Source: Thecaphora thlaspeos (taxonomy: Eukaryota > Basidiomycota > Ustilaginomycetes > Urocystidales > Glomosporiaceae). Taken from it: a DNA stretch of 64,000 nt. Positions within the stretch are counted from its first letter, which is position 1; every line of letters starts with the position of its first letter. The notes under the pieces are model-generated. The model worked only from the letters and a program-made list of their open reading frames with translations, did no database searches and was not told the origin of the DNA. Positions 53,856-64,000 of the stretch are shown here, piece by piece. The translations under genes and the position numbers were made by a program. Location of the stretch: positions 620,001 to 684,000 of the forward strand of contig UWYS01000005.1 of assembly GCA_900291925.1 (NCBI GenBank), given 5' to 3'.

Positions 53856-55528
53856 TTATACCCTCGCGAGCCCATTCCGATACTTTACCAGCCTGTCGCG
53901 GAGTTCTTCGTCATACTGCGTTTGTCGAACGCGAACGCAAGGCGGAGACAAGGTGTCGATCAGCATGCTGGCCTTGACGAATGACTAGCCCTTTGCAACA
54001 GACTAGAGTAGCGTGCCCTTCCCTTCCGACTACTCACCACGCAGTCGCCCTTGAGCTGGTTGCCCAGCGTCAGCCAGCCCCGTCGCGTGTTGTGCCTCCT
54101 GCCAAACAGCTCGACCTTCCTTCCGCCGGGGCAGAGCCTCTCGATGATGCCGTACAGCTCATCGGGCTTCCGCGACGTATCCCTCACCTCCGAGACGATG
54201 ACATCGGCCCCGATCCCGCTGTGCACCCACGATGGCAGCGGCGGCGGCACGCTCGCCGCGTGCGAGGCAAAGTAGGGCCGCGAGGCGCCTGCCAACGGTG
54301 TGGCGCCCGGATACTGAGAGCGCTTGTCCGCCGAGACCTTGGCGCCGACGAGGCAGTGTTCCTTTGTGTGGTTGAGATGGTGGCCCGTCCGTCCTGTTCG
54401 GATGAGCCGCTGCGTCTGTCCCACCTTGATCCAGATCAGCTCGTCGATGCGTGTGTAGCCCCAGTGTCCGAGCAGCTCACGGCCCAGCTCCATTGCCCTA
54501 CCCGTCGTCCAGAGGAAGAGGAGCCCTTCGTCCTGCAGCTGCGGAAAGGGCATGGCGCGCAGGTCATCATCCGACATGGTGCCGTAGGGGAGCGACATGT
54601 GGATGTCCCACGGCGGATCGGCGACAATGACGTCAAACTTGCCGAGGATCGAGTAGTCAAAGTTCTTGAGGTCGCAGTCGATCCACTGGGCCGGAAGCTG
54701 CTCATGGTCTGGTCGGCCGTTATCGCGGATCCAACTGTGCAGACGCTTTTCGGTGAGGATGCGCGACGGATGAATTAACGGAATCTCCTTTGCCTCGATC
54801 GAGCCGGGCTCGTATGAATACTCGAGCGACGTCTGCCAGACGAAAGGCGCGTGAGGGGGCGAGGCGTCGAGCTCAAAGTGAAGGTACTGGCGGTGGTGGA
54901 TGGGGCGACAACAGAGATACAGAGGTCAGCCCTGGATGACGGGTAAGATGAGGGTCAAAGATCCAGGGGCGGCGCATTGCCTTCTCACCTTGCAGGTTGT
55001 GGTACGATGGCATGTGTTGAGGTAGCTGCAATGGCCGTACGAAGGGTCCGTCTGGGGGTAAAGGACCGGCCTGAAGTGCAGCTGTGATAAAAAGGTCGCA
55101 AGCGGGCAGATCGACAGACGGGATCAGTAGACCGTTCCATCACATGTCTGCGAGGCCTCTCACTGCCGCTGCTGAAGCTCACCTTTGTACAGGGAGCCGG
55201 CGAAGCTGTCGATGTGGAAGCGGCGGAGAGGGCGGCGTCGCGGCATTCTTTGTATGTGAGGTAGTGACAGTACTCCTGATGTCGATTGTCGTTGCTCTTC
55301 ATCTGCGGTCGGTGATCCGAACCCAGGACAAGGCGTTAGTGCGAGAAGAGACGAGAGGCGAGGGTGGTGGCTGTGTTGACTGCTTACGAGCTTTGTGAGG
55401 ATGCGCTGCTTCGCCGTGGGCCTCGAGAGGAAGGTGTCGGTGATTCTGTAGAGCGCCTGCTGTGCGTCCATTGATGAGGCGGCAGCACGAGGGCGCTGTG
55501 AGGTGGCGGGATGGGCGAGCTGAGCCAT
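53856..55528 (-). CDS. IME4: Ime4/METTL3-type mRNA N6-adenosine methyltransferase
   Basis: Five exons, all joined in phase 0: 55528-55388, 55302-55183, 55081-54989, 54886-54038 and 53915-53856, giving 420 residues. The N-terminus is short ([15 protein letters not shown]). It is followed by two CCCH-like zinc-finger segments ([20 protein letters not shown] and PCTKLHFRPV; then [20 protein letters not shown]). The MT-A70 domain has [20 protein letters not shown] with the catalytic DPPW near residue 208, [40 protein letters not shown], and [20 protein letters not shown]. Relative to other Ime4 proteins there is an insert of about 25 Ala/Pro/Ser residues after the CLVGAK strand. Ime4 uses S-adenosylmethionine to write m6A on mRNA and in yeast promotes meiosis. 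The last exon ([19 protein letters not shown]) was found only by splicing. Confidence 0.93.
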
Positions 55529-55922
55529 TGCGAAAGGAGCTGCGGTAAGGCTAGCGGTGATGGTGGTGGCGATGCGCAGCGGCTGGTATGGCGTCGAGTT
55601 GGGCTGCCCACAGGGGCGAGGGGTCTAATGGTGAGACGGAGGGTGAGGTGCTGAGCTCGTCTTGCTGGCGCTGGACCCTTGTTTCCTGCCTGCCTCTTTT
55701 TCTCTCGCTCGCCTCCACCCCCGCTCGGCGCTGCTCGCACGAGAGCGCCACTGGACCGGGCGGCGGCCCCTTGGCTCAGCCGGAGAAGCCGAGCCGGCGC
55801 AGAGGCCAATTTCACGCGGGTGCGCCGCCCGGCGAGACCCTTTCCTCGCCGCCTCATCTCGCACCACCGACTTCACCCTCTCATCCACCTCCATCCAGCC
55901 AGCCGCCCGTACACCCGCCGCC
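55529..55922. other. Divergent promoter region of IME4 and the Pex26-like gene
   Basis: Only 394 bp separate two divergent start codons. It is GC-rich near IME4 and CT-rich near the plus-strand start. A shared bidirectional promoter is likely. No element was identified individually. Confidence 0.55.
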
Positions 55923-57980
55923 ATGCAGCAGACGCAGGAGCCGTTATCGGCCGCACCGGACACCAAGCGGCCCATCTCAGCCTCTTCGTCCACCAGCGAC
56001 AGTCAGACGCTCTCCCGTACTCGACAGGCCAAGCACCACTACTCCACCGCAGCCAGGGCCTTCCTCCAAAAGGACCAGCTCACCGCTCTCCTAGAGAGCC
56101 AGCATGCCGTAAACATCCTCGCTGCCTCATCCTCGTCAAACCTCGGCCTCAGCCTCTCCACCGGCAACCTCGCAGACGCAGAGGTTGAGCTCGCCCGCCT
56201 CACAGAGAAGCTAGCCATTCTCCGCTTCACCGTCCTCTCCTCTACATCGACCGACGAGGCACAGCGCAAGGCGATACTCTCGCAGCTCTCGCAGAACACG
56301 AATCGTATCCTGCCCGCCGACTCTGATTCTCAGCCCACCTCGCAGTTTCAGGAAGCTTCCAAGCAGCTGTCATCGCTCCTCTCGCGTGAGCCGGCAAAAT
56401 TTATCGCCCACCTCTGGTTCGAGGCACTCCGCCTCTGCTCGCAGACCCACTCCGACGTTGACGTTCCTAGCCTCGAACCCTCCGCCGAGACGCTGCTGCT
56501 CGCAGTCGAACTGCCCTCGTCGGTCGTCTCAGCCGCCATCCTGGCCTCCCTGCGGCTTGACGACCTACATGCGAACAAGACTGTCGGGACGCAGTCGGCC
56601 AGACTGATCGCAGAGTGGTACCTTGCCGCCTACTCGTCCGCCGTCGGGCCCCAGGGTCCCACGGACAAGGCCGCCGCCGCATATGAAAAGGTCGTCGACC
56701 TCTACGCTCTCCATATCCTCGCCACCCGCCTCGATGAGTGGGATTACGCCCGCGAGTTTGTCGGCTACTCGAGCCTCGACGAGCATAAGAAACTGGTGAG
56801 TGACTTGCGGGCGAAGATGGCATGTGACTCACCAATTGGCTGAGATCGACCTTGAAGCTGACACTTCTGCTGTCGTCCATCGCTGATCATGTCCTCTCCT
56901 CTCCTCCTGCAGGCTCTGCTCGGCCAGCTCGATGCAACGCACATTCACGTCCTGGCGAGGCCCGACCGGGTCCTCGAGGCCGAGGCCGCCGCACGGAAAG
57001 CCTATGAGGACGAAAAAGCACGGCGAGCGGCGGCAGAGCAGGAGGCAAGCGCCAGCGGGTCCAACGGCAAGGCACACGATCTCGTCAGGGGCATCGGCAA
57101 CTTCCTCCGAGGCGACGACGCCAGCACCGCATCGACCGGCGAGGCTTCTAAGAGGCGGTCCGGCTCTGGCCGTAGATCCGGCGCTGGAGACGCCTCGTCG
57201 GGGTCCGAGTCCGGCTCGCGCGCCGGCTACTTTTCTTCGTCGCGAGGCTCGAGCTCGTCTTCGTCCTCGTCTCCCACCAGCGCCAGCCCCGACGGCGTGT
57301 CGACAGGGTCCTCTTCACGGTCTGGCCAGGTCGAGGGGAAGCAGGGGCCAGCAGCAAAGTCGAACGGCAAGGGCAGCTCTACTCGGTCCCGCAGCGGCGA
57401 GCGTAGCTCCTCGCGCCGCACCAACAACATCAACGGGACCGAAGCCAAAGAGGCCAGCGACGCCGCTAGCTCGTCTAGCCGATCGCGAAGCAGAGATGCG
57501 GCCAGCGGCAGCAGTAGCGGTGGCGCAGAACTGAAGGCCAAAGAGGCAATGGAAAAGGACGATGGGTCGTACGCCTCCACGCGAGCGCACCTCTCGCGGT
57601 ACATCGAAAACGGCTCAAAGTCGCCACGTTCGATCGGCCCGTCGCCCTCATCGGGCCGGAATGCCGCTGCGCCTGCCTTTGGCAACCTGCTAGCGACGCT
57701 GAAAAGCTTCTTTGACCTGCGCAACGCCCAGTCGCGCTCCTACCTCCTCTCGGCCATCGTGGTGCTGTTTGTCTTTTACCGAGCGGTGCGTCGACGTGGC
57801 GGTGGCGGAACGGCGAGCGGTGGAGCGTCTACGGTAGGTGGCAAGGGAAGGAGGCAGGAGAGCTTAGTGGCTAGAGATGCCCGGAACAGGCTGGTCAAGG
57901 GCGGTGGAGCGGCTTCGACGTACGGTCTAGGACCGGTCCTCTTCGTCTGGAAGAAGGTTGTGGATACCGTCAAGATGTGA
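55923..57980 (+). CDS. Protein with a membrane helix near the C-terminus, possibly Pex26/Pex15-like peroxin
   Basis: Exon 1 is 55923-56795 and exon 2 is 56913-57980, phase 0, giving 646 residues. The N-terminal half is predicted to be helical and repeat-like (HHYSTAARAFLQKDQLTALL, DAEVELARLTEKLAIL, AAYEKVVDLYALHILATRLD). It resembles the TPR-like cytosolic domain of Pex26. The middle is a Ser/Arg-rich disordered stretch. One hydrophobic helix, SYLLSAIVVLFVFYRAV, lies about 60 residues from the end, followed by Arg-rich and short luminal-type sequence. This order (helical domain, linker, single helix, short tail) matches Pex26/Pex15, which anchor the Pex1/Pex6 ATPase to peroxisomes. Primary sequence similarity was not clear enough to be certain, so function is tentative. 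The gene itself is secure. Confidence 0.82.
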
Positions 57981-60743
57981 GTGCGATCGTCGTCAAGCTG
58001 CGCGTCCCTTTCTCGACTCTCTGTGCGCGAGACTGCATGTGATGTTGACATGGCAGCGCATCCGTTGCTGTTGCCTTGTGAACTGATCCGCAGGGGGACA
58101 CAGGTGACCTATCTTTGATGGATGCAGTCGACGACGTTGACGCGTTGTAACTCTAGAGGCCCGCTGCCCCTACAAACAGCATCTTGTCGGAAGGCATTAC
58201 ATGCTTTTGACAGTTGCCCTTTGTCCGTTGCCGATGCCGTCGTCGGAACCGAGAACCGTTTTGCAGATCGTATCGTATGGGTCGGGGCTGATGCTCGACG
58301 ATGCCGAAAAGCGGCAACATGAACGACGCCGTGCGCTGTGCTTGCACCCGCTTTCTTCTTGATGAACGTAGACTCCGCCTCGTCCCGCAGCAAGGTGACA
58401 AGCTCCTGGGCGGACGCTGTGACCGTCTGGTAGCGAAAGGAGACGAGCTCGTGTTGACAACTGCCTAACTATGATCAGACGACGCTCCGACCTTAGCATG
58501 GTCCGGTCTCTTGGTTGAGGTGCGGGGAGGGGTTCGTTCGGTGAACGTAATTGAAGAAACGTCGAGCTGCGTCCTCCCTCTTTGCACGAACGTTACCCTA
58601 CACTCTGTATGTACAAAGTAGTAAGTAAGCCTACGTGAAGGATGCAGCGAGAAAAAAGGGCGATGTGGCTCTGATGCAGCGCCTGTACGCGCGAAGGGTG
58701 TATTACATACAAAATAGAGCCTCAGCAGGCCGCTCCATACATATATGCGGCCGAAGGGCCGCGTGCTTTTGATGCCGGCCTCGCCACGATCGCGGAGATG
58801 TACAAATAACATACCAGCACCGTCTGCTCCGCCGGGACAGGGAGAGGAGGCCGATGGTATCGGCAGGGCACAAGCCGGCCGGCTGGCTGGACGCGTGCAT
58901 TCCCTGCCTTTGAACCTCTTTCGGCCCGATATCGACGAGACGCTCGCTTTGTCCGCTGTCGATCGGTCGTGCGTTCGTTCGTTGATGCCGTGGGAAGGCA
59001 AAAGGAGGCAGGGTGTTGCCGTTGCCGTTGCCGTTGCCGTTGCCCTCGCTGTCGCCGTCGCCGCGCGTACGTACATACATACGTGCTGGCGCGGCTTCAG
59101 CCCTCGCTCGACCATGCAGCGCGCGGTGTGCTTCTCCTCATCGCCAGTCGACTGCTTGTATGCGGTACGGTACCGACGGTCCGGCACGGTGCTCCTTATC
59201 ACGGAGGCATCCCAAATAATCCACCTGTTCAAGACATACAGCGCTGCGGCAGGCACGGTACAGTGCAGAGGGCTTGGCCCCAAGCGAGCGAGTAAGTGGG
59301 AGGCGGGGGCCGGCTACTAGCGTTGACAGCGACCAAGGGAGACGCACGCCTCGCCCGCCCCGCTGTGCGTCCTGCCTTTCAGAGAGGCCCCTCTTCGCTC
59401 CTGCTGCTGGCGTGCCCGCGACGCCCTGTGGCCCGCTTGTTTTGTGTTTTCTTTTTTCTCGGGGGGAGAGGGCTGCCTGGCTGGCTGCCTGGCTGGCTGC
59501 CTGTCTGCCTGCCTGTCTGTCTGACGAGCGGAGGCGGGGGCTGGGCGGGCGGTTTCGTGTATTTTTGTCGGAGGGCAGCGCCCAACCGCCCACCTTGCAT
59601 TCGGCCCATCCGTAGGCTGACTTGCCCAGCCTAACCTGCCTGTCTGCCGTGGCTTGCGCGCCTGCCGCGCGCCTGCCAACGGACGCCTCGAATCGGAACG
59701 TCCCGCTTCCCCGTGCCTTCATCGCGCGCCTCTCTGTCTTTCTCTGTCCTCTGTCACCACCGCCGCCACCAACACCATTATCGTCGTCGCTCCCTGCCAT
59801 CTACGGCTCCTTCCGCTAGCTCACTCCACCCGTCCTCCTTCGTTTTCCCTCTCACACGGCTCTGCTCTTTCCACATCCCCCCCGTGTCTATCTCGCTCTA
59901 CCCTCGACAACCTCGACGACCCCGCGTCACATCTCGCTCGCCTTTCCGCAGACTATCTAAACACGCATCCACACTCTCTCTGCTTCAATTCACCTCTCTT
60001 TCTCAACCGCTCCAGCCCGCCCACCACCTTCAGTTTGCATCGATCCGGCTGGCTCGATCACCTGGACCTGCTGCTTTGGCATTCGCTTTCTTCTTCGGCC
60101 TGGACCGCCGACACGCTCCTTTCTTTCGTTTTCATTCGCCCTCCTGACCCGGGCCGCCCATCCTCGAGATCTCGCGTCGAGGTTTCCTGCGATCCTGAGA
60201 CAGGTACCCATCACCTAGGGACCTCTCCCCCCGACGATCGCCACCACAGCTTCTCGTCGACGGATTGTCCTCTGAGGACCAGACACCCGTCCAGCATTTG
60301 TCAAAGTGCCCGCCGGCAGTCATTTTCCAGTTGCTCCACCGAACAGTTCTGCTCGTCTCCGACACGTCTGCCTTTGACACACTCGACACCATCGCTGTCG
60401 CCATCTTTTCCGGCGGACAATCTTTCCTCTTCCAACCCTTGGGCCCGACCCGAAGCACCGCAGCAAAGGCTCCTTCGCTTATCCCGGAAGACGTCAGCTT
60501 CGGTATCGTCCCGCCCCCTGCGTCCCTTCTTCGCCTGTCTGTCGACTGATTCCTCTGTTCCTGCCAAAGCGCCCCTTGCGACCGAGGATCGATAAACAGC
60601 CCATAGCGCTGTGTTCCGTGCGGCCTCTTGCTCGATCAAACATGACGTTACAGGTGGATCTACCACGGCGCTTTGCTAAGGTACGTACCTGGCGAAACAC
60701 ACAGCGAAAATCCGGCTCCCTGCGACCGGTTCTCCATGTGTCG
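57981..60743. other. 2.76-kb gene-poor region with repeats and a long CT-rich leader
   Basis: Contains the 3' flank of the Pex26-like gene, a GTTGCC run at 59015-59044, a CTGGCTGC/CTGTCTGC run at about 59475-59525, and from about 59700 a long pyrimidine-rich stretch. Frames at 58465-59283 (minus) and 59654-60595 (plus) have no domain and the composition of chance translation. An ATG at 60642 is in frame with the next gene. Confidence 0.5.
59015..59044 (+). repeat. (GTTGCC)n microsatellite
   Basis: Five perfect copies of GTTGCC. The same unit is at 7488-7516, also in noncoding DNA. Confidence 0.85.
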
Positions 60744-62156
60744 ATGATCGCTGGGACGTGGCGGGGACTGACAGCCGCCCTCTTGGTTCGACTACTCTCT
60801 TCCACCTGCCTCCTGCAGCATATCGTGCACAGAGCCGCTCAAGCACCTTCCGCACTTGCCGCCCTCGAGCCGGCCAGGCCGGTCGTCATGGAGACGCATA
60901 GGCTGGTCAAGCGGGCGGACCTGACCACGACCGCGAATGACTCCGGAATCCAACCGATCCTCGTCATCGCACTGCTTGGCGGGCTCATCGTTATCTTCCT
61001 GACACTCCTGACAATAGGCGGCATCTGCAAGCTGGTCAACCGTCCGCGCTCCGAGGCGCGCCACCGTGCCCAACCACACTCAATGTTTAAGCCATCGGCC
61101 GCCGGCTACGGAGCCCGAATCAACGGCGAGCCCGCTTTGCTCGGTGCACAGGCCACCAACCTCCTGAGCGCGGCGTCGCCCATGGGGTACGGCGGTAATA
61201 ACAGCTTCGGCAACTCATCGGCTGAAGTGTCGCTCGACAGCCCACCGCATGGCATCAAGACGCACACTCGGGGCAGGAGCAGCGGCGTCAACTTCCCCGG
61301 CCCTCCGGCAGCCTTCCGCCGCGGTGCGCAGTCGCAGCACCCGCCGTTGGACCGGCAGATCTTGCTAGAGGGCCCGATGGCGGGTCCGAGCTTCTCGTCG
61401 GCCGCTCCGGACGGCTCTGGCTTCCGACCGGGCCAGAAGTTGGACTACGGCCAGCTCAATGACGGGCTGCCCCGCGGTCCCGGCGCGACGCCAAACGGCT
61501 ACGCCCTGCGCCAGACCAGCCTGCGCACCGGCAAGGCGGCCAACATGGGTCCACCGCCGGCCCTCAGCCGATCGCGGTCCGGCCGCTACGTGCAGGGTGC
61601 CGACCCCGTCCGCAGGAGCCACATCGACAGCGTCGGACCGGGCATCTACCGGAAGTCGATGTTCCTCCACGAGGACCCGTCGGCGGGTGACCTCTACCGC
61701 GTACCGAGCAACGGCGAGCCCCAGCCTTCGGGCGGCCTGCGAAGGGTGGAGAGCATCGGCAAGGGCGACGCGAGAAGGCGGAGCCACTTCGTCGGCGGCG
61801 GCGGTGTCAGAGGTCAGTCCATCTACGGCGGCGGTGCGGGTCTAGCTTCGCTCGATATCCGATCGGCCCGCGAGGACGGTTGGGGATCGGGCCAGAGGTC
61901 TCCCGGCCTTTCGACGCCCGGCGCAGGACCGCAATCCGACATGGGCCCGCTCGGTCCACGCAGCCTCGGTGGCGCCGCATCGCCTGCAGACTACTATGGC
62001 GAAGCGGCGAACGACTCGTATCATGCCGCCTACAGCACGATTCAAACGGGCTTTTCTGGTATGAACGGTCCGGCGATCGGCGTTCTTTACGCGTCGGGCA
62101 GCAGGATGCAGGCGGTCGAGGGCATCGGTAGCGGCGGCGGGCGGCGCATCATCTGA
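60744..62156 (+). CDS. Single-pass membrane protein of unknown function
   Basis: One exon of 470 residues from ATG 60744. This start was chosen because the first 30 residues (MIAGTWRGLTAALLVRLLSS and onward) resemble a signal peptide. The in-frame ATG at 60642 would add 34 residues in front of it. A short external segment is followed by one strong membrane helix (IQPILVIALLGGLIVIFLTL then LTIGGI) at about residues 70-95. The long C-terminal part is Gly/Ser/Arg-rich, disordered and basic, with repeated RRSHI/RRSHF-type phosphorylation-like sites. This layout is seen in fungal plasma-membrane adaptor or sensor proteins, but I recognise no family. No catalytic motif was found. Confidence 0.75.
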   Translation: MIAGTWRGLTAALLVRLLSSTCLLQHIVHRAAQAPSALAALEPARPVVMETHRLVKRADLTTTANDSGIQPILVIALLGGLIVIFLTLLTIGGICKLVNRPRSEARHRAQPHSMFKPSAAGYGARINGEPALLGAQATNLLSAASPMGYGGNNSFGNSSAEVSLDSPPHGIKTHTRGRSSGVNFPGPPAAFRRGAQSQHPPLDRQILLEGPMAGPSFSSAAPDGSGFRPGQKLDYGQLNDGLPRGPGATPNGYALRQTSLRTGKAANMGPPPALSRSRSGRYVQGADPVRRSHIDSVGPGIYRKSMFLHEDPSAGDLYRVPSNGEPQPSGGLRRVESIGKGDARRRSHFVGGGGVRGQSIYGGGAGLASLDIRSAREDGWGSGQRSPGLSTPGAGPQSDMGPLGPRSLGGAASPADYYGEAANDSYHAAYSTIQTGFSGMNGPAIGVLYASGSRMQAVEGIGSGGGRRII

Positions 62157-63533
62157 AGCTGAGCTTTTGGTCTCCCTCCACCCGGCTCGTCCCGAGGTTC
62201 TCATCCTTGGCGTTGCCGGAAGACTATACCCACTCGTGAGGAGAGCCAACGGCTCTCGAGACCGCGCGTCTGGCCGCCGTACCCCGGCCTGCCTTATGCG
62301 GGCAGCCGTCGGTATCGCATCGAGCGGAAGGCGTCGCACCCCAAGGAACGCTCGCTGCTCGTCGCTGCGTGTGGTGCCCGCACCGCTATGGCCCTCGCCC
62401 GCTATACCCATTCTTCTTCCCCCCCTTCATCGGAAAACCTTTGGGGATGAGGAGACATGTTGCCCCTCCACCTCTCTAACCCTCCGTCCATGGTTCCCTC
62501 TCTCCGCCTGCCCTAGCTGCGCTGGTGGTAGCTGTCTCGAGGACCCCGCGGACGCCGAAGGCTGGTCTCTTCACGCATCCTGTGACATCGCTGATCGTCG
62601 TATCATCGACAGCATCGGCAGCTTGAATCCTCTGCTCGCGCCCCTGCTCCGATGCAGCACCTTCGACTGGTCTCGGCCTTCGCCCAGTCGAGCTGGATAC
62701 TCGTCGATCGGAAGCATCAAAGGAATATCGCCTCATCTCGTCCGCTTAGTCCCGCATAGCATACAACACGATTCTGAACATAGCCTCCCCTACACTACTA
62801 CTACTTGCAGAACCCGATATAGGATACAGACGACACACGCACACACTCGTGTTGACCGACATGGAGGCGCGGTGGCGGGGAAGTTGCTTGGCCATGCGCC
62901 GCGCCCTCTGCTTTCCATCTCTCGCAACCCTCCTGTTTTTTTTTTTAATTCTCTATCCCCTCGCTCGCCCGTCTCGATTGACGGGACACAGAGGAGCATC
63001 TGACGGCGCCGTAACGGTGCTGGCAGCAATAGATGTCGATATGGCCGGATAGCGCTGGCTGTGCGAGAGCCACGAAGAGATGCTGCTGCGAGATGGTGCG
63101 AGCTGGGCGCTGGGTTGGCCATGCGCCATCCTCTGCCCCCGGCCAAGAAAGTGGAGCAAGGGACGGTGAAAGCATGGCACACGGCACACGGCACAGCAGA
63201 CCCGCGTCCCTCAGCGAGGTCGCCAGCCTGCCTGCCTACCTACACCCTGCGTGCTGGCTGTGCCTGCCCGCCACGCCGGAGACGACCCACGTCAATCTAC
63301 CCATCCCACCACATCTTCCGCCGCCGCCACGCCATCCACCTCGCACCCTCGCCACACCCCTGCTCTAGATCTGCTGACTAGAGGCCGGCGCGGCCACCCT
63401 GATCGCTCGGCCCTCGGTCAAGGTCGACGCTCCCTCATCGGCTCTTCCCCAGCCGTCACCGGCACCGCCTGCTTGACCGACCTCCGCTATAGACGCTTCG
63501 CCCGTGCTAACGCCGGCCGGCTGGACACCAATC
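62157..63533. other. 1.38-kb intergenic region before the right-edge gene
   Basis: No credible gene. It contains a T tract near 62936-62948, a lower-GC patch around 62750-62850, and CT-rich sequence over the last 300 bp that suits the leader of the next gene. Confidence 0.5.
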
Positions 63534-64000
63534 ATGTCCTCCGATACCACACCTCTCGCCTCACCCCCAACTTCCGCCTCCCGCTCGACCCGCTCCTCCT
63601 CGGCCGCCCGTTGCGCAGAGGCAGCAGTCAGACCTCTGCCTCTCACCCCAACGGGTATCCACCTGGGCATGCCCGCCATACATCTCCAACACCGCCCAGG
63701 CGCATCACAATCCGGCACCCGCGCCGCCATCCAGCCTCAGCGCACTGCCTCCTCATCCTCGATCAATGATGCTGCACATGCCGGTGCCTCCGCTGCCTCT
63801 TCGTCCTCTTCCGGCTACTTTGACGCAGCCCGGACCACACATATGCCTCGGGAACCCTTCACTTCCGTCACGGCCTGCTCGCGCTCCCAGTCGCCCGAAG
63901 ACCAGAGGACGAGGACCGTCGCAAATCGCGGCGGCAGGCGAGCGCTGATACGGTCTGGCACTAGTGGGTCGCTCACCGTCTCGTCCTCACCCCCAGTCAC
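63534..64000 (+). CDS. 5' part of a gene leaving the window, product unknown
   Basis: From ATG 63534 the frame stays open for all 155 complete codons to the window edge. The preceding 300 bp are a CT-rich leader. The translation starts MSSDTTPLASPPTSASRSTR and is a Ser/Ala/Arg-rich disordered N-terminus, typical of regulatory proteins in this genome. No domain is reached within the window, so no function can be given. The uninterrupted frame, good codon composition and leader argue that it is real. Confidence 0.65.
   Translation, partial: MSSDTTPLASPPTSASRSTRSSSAARCAEAAVRPLPLTPTGIHLGMPAIHLQHRPGASQSGTRAAIQPQRTASSSSINDAAHAGASAASSSSSGYFDAARTTHMPREPFTSVTACSRSQSPEDQRTRTVANRGGRRALIRSGTSGSLTVSSSPPV

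Noticed and set aside
58465..59283. Minus-strand open frame of 272 codons
   Set aside because: It runs through the GTTGCC microsatellite (read as alternating Thr/Ala or Gly/Asn), has mixed composition and no domain or leader.
59654..60595. Plus-strand open frame of 313 codons
   Set aside because: Ser/Pro/Leu/Arg-only composition of a pyrimidine-rich leader, no domain, and it ends just before the membrane-protein gene.
1..64000. tRNA, rRNA and CRISPR arrays
   Set aside because: No convincing tRNA B-box with a foldable cloverleaf, no rRNA-like sequence and no regularly spaced identical repeats were seen by eye. A covariance-model scan would be decisive.

Overview
This window is nuclear DNA of a fungus. 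It is GC-rich and densely coded. Many genes are cut by short introns with GTGAGT/GTAAGT-type donors, and the proteins carry long Ser/Gln/Ala-rich disordered stretches. The gene families and intron style fit a basidiomycete, and the smut lineage (Ustilaginomycotina) is my best guess. That placement is an inference from style; no species-specific marker was seen.

Left third (1-20.1 kb): an arrestin-domain gene running off the left edge (minus), the SAGA/ADA subunit Ada3/Ngg1 (plus), a Ser-rich protein of unknown function (plus), DNA polymerase zeta catalytic subunit Rev3 (minus), the PP2A scaffold A subunit (plus), and a four-exon acyl-CoA-binding protein (minus).

Middle (20.6-45 kb): a SMARCD/Snf12-type SWIB protein (plus), an eight-exon MEMO1 homologue (plus), ribosomal protein uS3 with one long intron (plus), a Stm1/HABP4-like ribosome-associated protein (plus), the SMC5/6 subunit Nse3 (plus), a citrate synthase ending in the peroxisomal signal SRL (plus), an MFS sugar-type transporter (minus), an SMP-30/gluconolactonase-like protein (minus), an unresolved small intron-rich gene (minus), and the Gcn2 regulator Yih1/IMPACT (minus).

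Right third (45-64 kb): a protein joining leucine-rich repeats to two CCCH zinc fingers (plus), an HSDL2-like short-chain dehydrogenase with eight exons, three of them only 12-16 nt (minus), a repeat island holding a deleted pogo-like transposon with 75-bp inverted repeats, the m6A methyltransferase Ime4/METTL3 in five exons (minus), a protein with a membrane helix near its C-terminus that resembles Pex26/Pex15 in layout (plus), a single-pass membrane protein of unknown function (plus), and the start of another gene leaving the right edge (plus).

Most of the set is housekeeping: chromatin and transcription (Ada3, SWIB), genome maintenance (Rev3, Nse3), translation and its control (uS3, Stm1-like, Yih1), RNA modification (Ime4), and peroxisomal or lipid metabolism (citrate synthase, ACBP, HSDL2-like SDR, possibly Pex26-like). 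The genes are not arranged as a functional cluster. The most unusual DNA is the repeat/transposon island at about 51.8-53.8 kb, which shares a short repeat with the Ada3 upstream region 49 kb away. No tRNA, rRNA or CRISPR array was recognised.
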